Positions 1 through 4,731 of a DNA stretch of 5,117 nucleotides are shown one piece after another. The notes under the pieces are model-generated. The model worked only from the letters and a program-made list of their open reading frames with translations, had not been told where the DNA came from and did no database searches. The stretch covers positions 1 through 5,117 of the forward strand of contig CAYOFY010000095.1 of the NCBI GenBank assembly GCA_964403465.1, in the 5' to 3' direction. Position 1 is the first letter of the stretch. The number at the start of each line of letters is the position of its first letter. The translations under genes and the position numbers were made by a program. The DNA comes from JAFGKM01 sp964403465. Lineage in GTDB: Bacteria; Ratteibacteria; UBA8468; B48-G9; JAFGKM01.

Positions 1-63
1 ATTCTCAGTCGGCTGGCAGAGATAAAGAAAAACGACCTGTACCTGATGCGTTTCAGGTCATGA
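1..63 (+). CDS. Possible C-terminal end of an unidentified gene
   Basis: Reading frame 1 is open from the first base to a TGA at 61-63 and encodes about 20 residues ending in LYLMRFRS. The stretch is mixed hydrophobic and basic and could be the tail of a protein that starts outside the window. It is far too short to identify. A second plus-strand frame is also open until about base 71, so the choice of frame is weak. No T-tract terminator follows; the next structure is the palindromic repeat at 91-225. No function is proposed. Confidence 0.3.
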   Translation: MLSRLAEIKKNDLYLMRFRS

Positions 64-90
64 GACAGTGAATATCAGTTAACCTCGTAT

Positions 91-225
91 TGTCTCATTG
101 CGAGAGCCGATTTTATCGGCTCGTGGCAATCTCAACCATATTTATTCATCGCGATTCTAGGGATCTCGTTCTTCGTCGTTTCGCCCCGTAGAACGGGGCA
201 GGCTGCTCGCAATGACGTGGTTGAG
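91..225. repeat. Composite intergenic palindromic repeat (attgcgag/gcaatctc type)
   Basis: Two related palindromic units lie back to back. Unit A (about 91-138, plus strand) has ATTGC at 97-101 pairing with GCAAT at 126-130 and an inner perfect 7-bp stem, 104-110 with 116-122, around a 5-base loop; it ends in CTCAACCA. Unit B (about 225 back to 160, minus strand) begins with the same CTCAACCA and ATTGCGAG words and holds another 7-bp stem, 183-189 with 193-199, around a 3-base loop. As a result 97-104 is the inverted copy of 206-213, and 131-138 of 218-225. From memory, the ATTGCGAG/GCAATCTC arms with variable centres are typical of a dispersed repeat in many environmental bacteria. The distal end of unit B is diverged. 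No coding is evident between 64 and 299, and neither hairpin has a T-tract. Confidence 0.75.
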
Positions 226-299
226 TGAGCATTTATATAGGACGGCAGGAACGTGCGCCTGGTGTAACAAGAGAAACAATGGATGAAATCAAGCCGGTA

Positions 300-373
300 T
301 GCGCTTGGTGAGATTCGAACTCACAACCTCTGGCTCCGGAGGCCAACGCTCTGTCCAGTTGAGCTACAAGCGC
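300..373 (-). tRNA. tRNA-Arg (anticodon CCG)
   Basis: The minus strand folds into a full cloverleaf. The 7-bp acceptor stem is GCGCTTG with CAAGCGC, the D stem is GCTC/GAGC with loop AACTGGACA, the anticodon stem is TTGGC/GCCAG with loop CTCCGGA, the variable loop is 5 bases, and the T stem is GTGAG/CTCAC with loop TTCGAAT. Loop position 34-36 reads CCG, giving arginine. The base after GG in the D loop is A (position 20) and position 35 is C, both arginine identity elements in bacteria. Base 300 supplies discriminator A. CCA is not encoded: the trailer continues TAC. The gene lies 34 bases downstream of the phosphodiesterase stop on the same strand with no terminator between, so it may be partly co-transcribed with that operon. 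Confidence 0.96.
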
Positions 374-386
374 TTATATATTGCGG

Positions 387-395
387 ATTATTACA
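387..395 (-). promoter_or_regulatory. Possible extended -10 element for tRNA-Arg(CCG)
   Basis: On the minus strand the bases TGtAATAAT at 395-387 resemble an extended -10 element (TGn plus a 5/6 match to TATAAT). A start site near 380 would fall about 7 bases before the mature tRNA 5' end. No acceptable -35 hexamer is present at 16-18 bases, so the site is weak. The tRNA could instead depend on read-through from the upstream operon. Confidence 0.3.
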
Positions 396-407
396 GTTCA
401 GTCGGTA

Positions 408-1118
408 TCAGACGGCGGACTGAAGTATTTTTTTCAAAATATCGGGCCTGTTTGTGGTAATGAAGTGAATCCGCTTTTCAACCATCTTCTTCAGGTCGTC
501 TTCATCATCAACCGTCCATACTCCGAAAGAGATACCCCTTGCAAGGAATTCTCTCGCCCTTCTGCCATGAAACCTGTGATATTCCATGGTCACCAGAGGT
601 ATGCCATTCTCAACGAGCACGTCCGCATTAGCCGGGAAATCACTCGTAACGAGGGCGGTTGAAACGGCAGGTGCAATCTTTCTCGTTTCCACCACATAAT
701 CAAGATTGAACGAACCGATAACAATGTTCCTTTCCATCCCGTATTTTCTTGCAAGTTCCACGACCTTCTTTGGGGAGGCTTTCTTTACTTCTATGAAGAG
801 TTTTATCTTCCCCTCCAAAATCCTGAAAACTTCGTCCAGGGAAGGAACCCCGACGTTTTCAAAGCCCTTCCACCTGCCAGCGTCAAACCCGCTTATCTCC
901 TTGTATTCCAAATCCCTTATGTATCCCTTCCCATCCGTTGTCCTGTCAACCTTGTCGTCGTGCATGACAATGAGTTCCCCGTCTTTCGTTTCATGCACAT
1001 CAAGTTCTATGAAATCAGCCCCGAGTTCAACGGCCTTCTGAAAGGAAAGAATGGTATTTTCCGGGTATTTCCCAGAAAAACCCCTGTGTGCGACAACGAA
1101 TATATCTTTGCCTTTCAT
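408..1118 (-). CDS. ugpQ: Glycerophosphodiester phosphodiesterase (GDPD family)
   Basis: The 236-residue product should hydrolyse glycerophosphodiesters (deacylated phospholipid headgroups) to glycerol phosphate and an alcohol. The TIM-barrel GDPD signature is complete: AHRG at 10-13 with catalytic H11, PENT at 19-22, metal-binding E38 and D40 in IELDVH, H53 in MHDD, TTDG at 60-63, IEVK with E110 and K112, FGVWTVDD near 198-205, and the terminal TTNRPD at 221-226. Length is typical of the short cytoplasmic UgpQ-like class, and no signal peptide is visible. The ATG overlaps the upstream dehydrogenase stop in an ATGA, so translation is probably coupled; the ribosome site before it is poor, which fits coupling. 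The family assignment is secure. The exact substrate and the symbol are by analogy only. Confidence 0.93.
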   Translation of the reverse strand: MKGKDIFVVAHRGFSGKYPENTILSFQKAVELGADFIELDVHETKDGELIVMHDDKVDRTTDGKGYIRDLEYKEISGFDAGRWKGFENVGVPSLDEVFRILEGKIKLFIEVKKASPKKVVELARKYGMERNIVIGSFNLDYVVETRKIAPAVSTALVTSDFPANADVLVENGIPLVTMEYHRFHGRRAREFLARGISFGVWTVDDEDDLKKMVEKRIHFITTNRPDILKKILQSAV

Positions 1119-2473
1119 GGTTTTGTTTCCAGGTACTCCCGGACAAGTTGTTCTTCAAGCATCCCTGTCTCTCCCGCTATATCAAGAATGGTTACCCTGC
1201 CTCTTATGAAACGCGAAAGCGTGATGACATCATATATCATTCTTTCGCCAACTGCAATTTCTCTCAGATGCACGGGAATTTCGGCCCTCTTGAAAATACC
1301 GGCTATTCTTTCAGGTCTCTGAACCATCCCGAACGCCCCTTCTCTGATATTTTTCCATTCTCCAGGCAGTTTCTCTCTCAAGACCGCTATCTGTGCCATC
1401 TTTTCGTCAAATTCCCTTTTTATCAGTTCTGCGCCCGCGGGAAAAAGTAAAAGGAGTCTTTCAAGGTGCTTCTGATAGTCTATTCTTGTCCCTGCAATCA
1501 TTTGTTTTATCTCGGAAGACGTCAGACCGCGCATCGCTTCATAAATAAGGGATGATATGAAAATTCCTGTTCCAACCTGGATGCCGTGGTATGCAAAAAC
1601 CTCTCCCCGGTACTGGTGGGCGTACATATCCAGGAAATGGGATATCATGTGCTCTCCCCCTGAAGCAGGTGAAGACTTGCCTGCCAGTATCATTGAAATT
1701 CCGCCCATGTTCAGCGTCTGCATGAGACTGCCTATCGCCCTGTGGTCCCTTCTTATCAACAACTCTCCCTCGTCCATGAAATCCTTTTCAGAAGGACCGG
1801 CCTCGCTGACCATCCTGTAGGGCAGCGGGCAGAAACTCTCTCCCGTTATGAGGGAAGAGATTTTCCAGTCTGCATTCGCGAACGCCTTTGCCATGCTGTC
1901 CGCAAAACCTGACTTGATCAATTCAAGAGGTGATTTCTCCAGGATGTTCATGTCAGAGAAGACTCCGTGCGCGGGGCTTATCGGAATGGTAAGTTTCAGC
2001 CCCTCTTTTATGTATGCTGCCACAGGCGAGGTATATCCGTTCATTGATGGCGCGGTCGGGAAACAGACGACGGGCTTGTACCGGTTACTGCCGATTATCT
2101 TTCCGAGGTCGGTTATTGTCCCCGTACCCACGGTCAGTATAATCTCCGTATTGAGTGCTTTTTTCTCTATTTCGGGAAGATATCCTTCTTTTGCCGTAAC
2201 CCTTTTCTCGTTCCTGGGAATCAATACCACAGGAAAAACCTTATATTCTTTTTCAAGGGATTCTTTGCATCTTTCTCCGGCGGCTTCCCATGTGATGTCA
2301 TCGGCAAGGAGGAGTATTTTTTTGTTCGCTCCAAAAATCTTTTTGAAAAACAGGCATATCCGGTCTGTGTCACCCTGCTCAATATGCAGCATATCAACCT
2401 TATGCTTTTGTCCGCACTCACTGCATATGAAACTCCTGCCGATCAGTGAATTTGTTCCTGGATTTTGTTTCAT
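1115..2473 (-). CDS. araM: sn-glycerol-1-phosphate dehydrogenase (AraM/EgsA-like)
   Basis: This 452-residue protein belongs to the iron/zinc alcohol dehydrogenase-like superfamily, close to AraM/EgsA, which reduces dihydroxyacetone phosphate to sn-glycerol-1-phosphate with NAD(P)H. Visible features are the nucleotide-binding VGTGTITDLGK (115-125), the family block PTAPSMNGYTSP (139-150), GFADSMAK (189-196) with likely metal ligand D192, GGEHMISH (272-279) with ligand H275, and YHG (295-297) with ligand H296. The N-terminus carries CSECGQKH (C17, C20, H24), a Cys-X2-Cys motif I recall in some bacterial members. I chose the ATG at 2473 because an AGGA lies 9 bases upstream. A GTG at 2506 adds 11 residues (MHHDSGPGKSL) and has only a GGA nearby. 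The gene follows pyrE by 53 bases and overlaps the phosphodiesterase start by 4. A different polyol-phosphate dehydrogenase activity is possible but less likely. The symbol is by family resemblance. Confidence 0.88.
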   Translation of the reverse strand: MKQNPGTNSLIGRSFICSECGQKHKVDMLHIEQGDTDRICLFFKKIFGANKKILLLADDITWEAAGERCKESLEKEYKVFPVVLIPRNEKRVTAKEGYLPEIEKKALNTEIILTVGTGTITDLGKIIGSNRYKPVVCFPTAPSMNGYTSPVAAYIKEGLKLTIPISPAHGVFSDMNILEKSPLELIKSGFADSMAKAFANADWKISSLITGESFCPLPYRMVSEAGPSEKDFMDEGELLIRRDHRAIGSLMQTLNMGGISMILAGKSSPASGGEHMISHFLDMYAHQYRGEVFAYHGIQVGTGIFISSLIYEAMRGLTSSEIKQMIAGTRIDYQKHLERLLLLFPAGAELIKREFDEKMAQIAVLREKLPGEWKNIREGAFGMVQRPERIAGIFKRAEIPVHLREIAVGERMIYDVITLSRFIRGRVTILDIAGETGMLEEQLVREYLETKP

Positions 2474-2526
2474 CAGGGATTTTCCTGGACCTGAATCATG
2501 GTGCACGAATTTCCGTCCGGACGCGT

Positions 2527-3108
2527 TCAGGTGGAAAACATCTTGCCGAAATCCACATCGGCCTTTGTGAAAATGGATTCCAGAGGGATATTCTTTTCCG
2601 ACAGGGCTTCTTTCGCTCCTTCAAGACGGTCAACAATGGCAATGACCTTTCTTACAACGCCGCCTGCCTCCTCAACAGCCTTTATCGCCTTTAAAACAGA
2701 CCCCCCGGTTGTAACGACATCATCAACTATGACCACCGACCAGCCTTTCTTAAGGTGCCCTTCTATCAGTTTTCCCATCCCGTGGTCTTTCTGTACCGAC
2801 CGGACGATGAACGACCTGACGGGACGGTTCTCCAGATAACTCAAGACGGCTACCGACGAGGCGATTGGGTCAGCCCCGATTGTCATTCCGCCTATGGCAT
2901 CTATTTTCTCGTCCCCGAGCATTGAAAGTATGATCTTACCCGTAAGATACAGACCTTCGGGGTCACAGGTAATAAGTTTTCCGTCAATATAACAGTTGCT
3001 CATTTTTCCTGAAGCGAGTTTTCTCGTTCCCAGGAATAATGCCCGTTCTTTTATGATTTCAAGCAGTCTATCTTTCATGTTTTTCACGTCATTATCCGCT
3101 TTTCCCAT
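2527..3108 (-). CDS. pyrE: Orotate phosphoribosyltransferase
   Basis: PyrE joins orotate to PRPP to make orotidine 5'-phosphate, the fifth step of pyrimidine synthesis, in the cytoplasm. The 193-residue product shows the N-terminal KLASGKMSNCYID block (30-42), the GGMTIGADPIA substrate region (73-83), the catalytic flexible loop with R103, K107 and H109 (KDHG), and the PRPP-binding motif VVIVDDVVTTGGS (125-137). Size is near the usual 180-215 residues. The start at 3108 is preferred because GGAG lies 9 bases upstream. An ATG at 3123 adds five residues with a GGGGA site, and an ATG at 3078 matches where many homologues begin but lacks a ribosome site. A TATAAC hexamer at 3168-3163 could be an internal -10, but it has no good -35. 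It is the second gene of a four-gene minus-strand operon. Confidence 0.93.
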   Translation of the reverse strand: MGKADNDVKNMKDRLLEIIKERALFLGTRKLASGKMSNCYIDGKLITCDPEGLYLTGKIILSMLGDEKIDAIGGMTIGADPIASSVAVLSYLENRPVRSFIVRSVQKDHGMGKLIEGHLKKGWSVVIVDDVVTTGGSVLKAIKAVEEAGGVVRKVIAIVDRLEGAKEALSEKNIPLESIFTKADVDFGKMFST

Positions 3109-3185
3109 ATTCCATATCTCCATTCAATGTATCCCCGCTCGAGCCAGGGGACAGGGTACCGGGTTATACTGTTCTGAAACGACAG

Positions 3186-3440
3186 TTACTTATTCTGCTC
3201 TTTATCCTGTTCTCTTCCTTCCGTAAGCTCTTTTATTCTGTCCTCAAGTTCCTTTATCCTTGCGGCAAGTTTTTCTCTGCCGCCCTTCCTTCGCAGAGCA
3301 GCCATTCTTGTTCCGATGCCGATACATATGAGCGTTATCACCAATCCTATGAGAAATACAAGATTGTTCGCGATAACAAACTCTGTACCGAAGAGCATGA
3401 ACAACCCCATCACGAGAATTATGAATACCCACAGAATCAT
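3186..3440 (-). CDS. Small two-helix membrane protein with cytoplasmic coiled coil
   Basis: I do not recognise a named family with certainty. The 84 residues hold two hydrophobic segments, about 2-18 and 27-44, a basic stretch (RRKGGREK, 50-57) that by the positive-inside rule lies in the cytoplasm, and a charged heptad-like helix (AARIKELEDRIKELTEG, 59-75) likely to form a coiled coil. This layout resembles LapA-type (DUF1049) small membrane proteins, but the match is only in topology. The start is well supported by AAGGGAGG at 3452-3445, four bases before the ATG. It is the first gene before pyrE, 77 bases upstream of the chosen pyrE start, on the same strand. No clear sigma70 promoter is visible immediately upstream, so it may be reached from the tRNA-Arg(UCU) promoter. 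Confidence 0.75.
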   Translation of the reverse strand: MILWVFIILVMGLFMLFGTEFVIANNLVFLIGLVITLICIGIGTRMAALRRKGGREKLAARIKELEDRIKELTEGREQDKEQNK

Positions 3441-3523
3441 CTTGCCTCCCTTCCCCCGACAGAAGCTTCCTGCAGCAGGGGACCAGTGTTTTGCACGTTA
3501 TCCTGCTTACCTCATACCACCTG

Positions 3524-3556
3524 GTACGCCTGGCCCGACTCGAACGGGCACCCTCT
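3524..3556 (-). pseudogene. Duplicate 3'-end fragment of tRNA-Arg(UCU)
   Basis: Bases 3524-3550 repeat 3679-3705 exactly (27 bases) in the same orientation. The copy covers the tRNA's 3' acceptor strand, whole T arm and two trailer bases. Similarity continues for six more bases (CCCTCT) after a one-base deletion in the variable region, then stops: no anticodon arm, D arm or 5' acceptor strand remains. The copies are 155 bases apart. The fragment cannot give a functional tRNA. A tRNA 3' end duplicated downstream of the intact gene is the pattern left by site-specific integration into a tRNA, but partial tandem duplication of the tRNA followed by decay explains it equally well. Confidence 0.85.
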
Positions 3557-3617
3557 CGCTTCGCTCTTGGGACAGGGGTGCTTCCCCTTTCCCAACGATT
3601 CCCCCACTACGAAACAC

Positions 3618-3655
3618 ATGGGAAAAATACTTTTCCCATACCCTTTTTATAGGGT
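3618..3655. terminator. Two adjacent hairpins, possible weak terminator
   Basis: A perfect 9-bp stem pairs ATGGGAAAA (3618-3626) with TTTTCCCAT (3631-3639) around a 4-base loop. Immediately beside it ACCCT (3640-3644) can pair with AGGGT (3651-3655). They lie about 25-60 bases beyond the tRNA-Arg(UCU) 3' end and could terminate or define the end of its transcript. The minus strand lacks a clear T-tract after the stem; the plus strand has CCCTTTTT, but no gene on that strand reads into it. Terminator function is therefore uncertain, though the structure itself is plain. Confidence 0.4.
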
Positions 3656-3679
3656 TGCCCTTTATTATTACCATATTAG

Positions 3680-3752
3680 TACGCCTGGCCCGACTCGAAC
3701 GGGCAACCCTCTGCTTAGAAGGCAGATGCTCTATCCTTTGAGCTACAGGCGC
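3680..3752 (-). tRNA. tRNA-Arg (anticodon UCU)
   Basis: The minus strand forms a full cloverleaf: acceptor GCGCCTG with CAGGCGT, D stem GCTC/GAGC with loop AAAGGATA, anticodon stem TCTGC/GCAGA with loop CTTCTAA, 5-base variable loop, T stem GCCCG/CGGGC with loop TTCGAGT. Anticodon TCT reads AGA/AGG arginine codons, and A20 and C35 agree with arginine identity. The terminal acceptor pair is G1-U72, a wobble rather than a Watson-Crick pair. Base 3680 gives discriminator A; CCA is not encoded (trailer CTA). A strong promoter lies just upstream, and a fragment copy of the 3' end lies downstream at 3524-3556. Confidence 0.95.
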
Positions 3753-3767
3753 CTGCCATTCGGCTAT

Positions 3768-3796
3768 ATTTTAACTTTCACCGTATGGCAAGTCAA
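3768..3796 (-). promoter_or_regulatory. Sigma70 promoter for tRNA-Arg(UCU)
   Basis: On the minus strand TTGACT at 3796-3791 (5/6 to TTGACA) and TAAAAT at 3773-3768 (5/6 to TATAAT) are exactly 17 bases apart. Initiation would fall near 3761, about 9 bases before the mature tRNA 5' end, as usual for bacterial tRNA genes. It is the best minus-strand promoter seen in the intergenic regions of the window and could also feed the operon downstream if the tRNA trailer does not terminate. Confidence 0.7.
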
Positions 3797-3818
3797 GGTC
3801 GCTGCGAGAAACATGGGA

Positions 3819-3848
3819 TTGACAACCGCCCGTATCAGGTGATAGATT
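3819..3848 (+). promoter_or_regulatory. Sigma70 promoter for the alpha/beta hydrolase gene
   Basis: A perfect TTGACA at 3819-3824 is followed after 18 bases by TAGATT (3843-3848, 4/6), helped by an extended -10 TGa at 3840-3842. The start site would be near 3855, leaving a leader of about 40 bases before the ATG at 3894. A small dyad, TGATA (3840-3844) with TATCA (3849-3853), overlaps the -10 and could be an operator, although it is short. This promoter diverges from that of tRNA-Arg(UCU), whose -35 ends 22 bases away. Confidence 0.55.
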
Positions 3849-3893
3849 TATCATTTGATTACAAGAATGTTGTCTGTTATCAGGAACAACTTT

Positions 3894-4643
3894 ATGAATA
3901 CTCCTGAGAATCAGCATGTGACGGAAACAGTGAGCAGGGCATCATGGCATCCTTCACCGCCTGAAAGGATGTTGTACGGGATATATCCGATTTATCGAGC
4001 GCAGGTAGGCAAACGCGATGCAACGGTTATGGTTCCCGCCGGAAAATTAAAAGGACCGTTGCTGAAATGGGTCGCTTATCATACGGGTGCAGGCGAAGAC
4101 TCTCGTGTCATTACCGGTGAAGGTGATACGGAGAAACCACCCATTATCAAGATGCTTCTGGAAAACGGATTCCTTGTATGCACAATTACAAGCGGGAAGG
4201 AACACTGGGGAGATCCTTCGGCAGAAGAGGCTCACGAAGATCTGTATCAATACGTGAAGACTGTATTCCCGGTTCAAATAAAGGTTAATATCCTGGCTCA
4301 GAGCATGGGAGGAACTTCGGCATATCCATGGGCAAGCAGTCATCCCGGGCGAGTATGCCGGATTTATGGTATATATCCCGTAACCAACCTGGAAAGCATG
4401 GGCAACAGGAATCCCATTCGCAATCTGAAACCTCTCGCCGATCATGACATAAGCATCATGCATCGCCACGGCACTGATGATAAGAGCGTGCCGTTCGAGC
4501 AAAATGCCAGGCAGTTTGAGGAAACATACAAGAGACTCGGCGGCAATATCCGCATCATCCCTGTTGCCGGTGTGGGACACCAGGTTCATCCTCTCATGTT
4601 TATCCCGGAAGAAGTGAGTAATTTTTTCATGGGCAGGCTGTGA
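3894..4643 (+). CDS. Alpha/beta hydrolase-fold protein, substrate unknown
   Basis: The 249-residue product looks like a soluble serine hydrolase; no signal peptide or membrane helix is visible. A catalytic triad can be placed: nucleophile S137 in the elbow ILAQSMGG (133-140), acid D196 in HGTDDKSVP (192-200, the common HGxxDxxVP block), and base H229 in GVGH (226-229). The elbow has Ala instead of the first Gly of GxSxG. YHTGAGE (62-68) near the first strands may supply the oxyanion hole. The C-terminal HGxxDxxVP/GxGH pattern suits prolyl-oligopeptidase-like or esterase-type members, but the substrate cannot be assigned. The ATG at 3894 is chosen because AGGA lies 8 bases upstream; a longer version from TTG at 3855 would begin at the predicted transcription start and has no ribosome site. 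No clear terminator follows. Confidence 0.82.
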   Translation: MNTPENQHVTETVSRASWHPSPPERMLYGIYPIYRAQVGKRDATVMVPAGKLKGPLLKWVAYHTGAGEDSRVITGEGDTEKPPIIKMLLENGFLVCTITSGKEHWGDPSAEEAHEDLYQYVKTVFPVQIKVNILAQSMGGTSAYPWASSHPGRVCRIYGIYPVTNLESMGNRNPIRNLKPLADHDISIMHRHGTDDKSVPFEQNARQFEETYKRLGGNIRIIPVAGVGHQVHPLMFIPEEVSNFFMGRL

Positions 4644-4676
4644 ATTCAGGGATATCCTGTCCTGGTAATATCACGG

Positions 4677-4705
4677 TGGACAGATATTCAGGTTTATTGT
4701 AAAAT
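4677..4705 (+). promoter_or_regulatory. Sigma70 promoter for the 3'-terminal membrane protein gene
   Basis: TGGACA at 4677-4682 (5/6) and TAAAAT at 4700-4705 (5/6) are separated by exactly 17 bases. Initiation near 4712 would leave a short leader of about 20 bases carrying the AAGGAG ribosome site. The gene can therefore be expressed independently of the hydrolase 88 bases upstream. Confidence 0.65.
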
Positions 4706-4731
4706 TATTTTTCACAACAAAAGGAGCACGG

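Noticed and set aside
91..225. CRISPR-like repeat array
   Set aside because: There are only two diverged, oppositely oriented palindromic units with no regular spacers.
381..1450. Several plus-strand open frames of 93-120 codons
   Set aside because: They are antisense shadows of the phosphodiesterase and dehydrogenase genes; one also starts in the tRNA leader.
2514..2523. Perfect 10-bp palindrome CGTCCGGACG just after the pyrE stop
   Set aside because: It has no loop or T-tract to act as a terminator and is a single short site; chance occurrence is plausible.
1848..2570. Plus-strand open frame of 240 codons
   Set aside because: It is fully antisense to the dehydrogenase and the end of pyrE, which have clear family motifs; its translation shows no recognisable domain.
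3469..3479. Palindrome CCTGCaGCAGG upstream of the small membrane protein gene
   Set aside because: It could be an operator but is only 5 bp per arm with no second copy, so not called.
3316..3842. Plus-strand open frames across the tRNA-Arg(UCU) region
   Set aside because: They read through a tRNA gene, its duplicate fragment and hairpins. The similar peptides in the two frames come from translating the repeated tRNA 3' end, not from a protein repeat.
3855..3893. Upstream TTG start for the hydrolase, adding 13 residues
   Set aside because: The TTG coincides with the predicted transcription start and has no ribosome site, whereas ATG 3894 has AGGA at good spacing.
4047..4589. Minus-strand open frame of 180 codons
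   Set aside because: It lies antisense to the hydrolase gene, which has a full catalytic triad, promoter and ribosome site; the antisense product shows no domain.
4647..4659. Near-palindrome cagggatatcctg after the hydrolase stop as a terminator
   Set aside because: The dyad is imperfect, has no usable loop and no T-tract follows.
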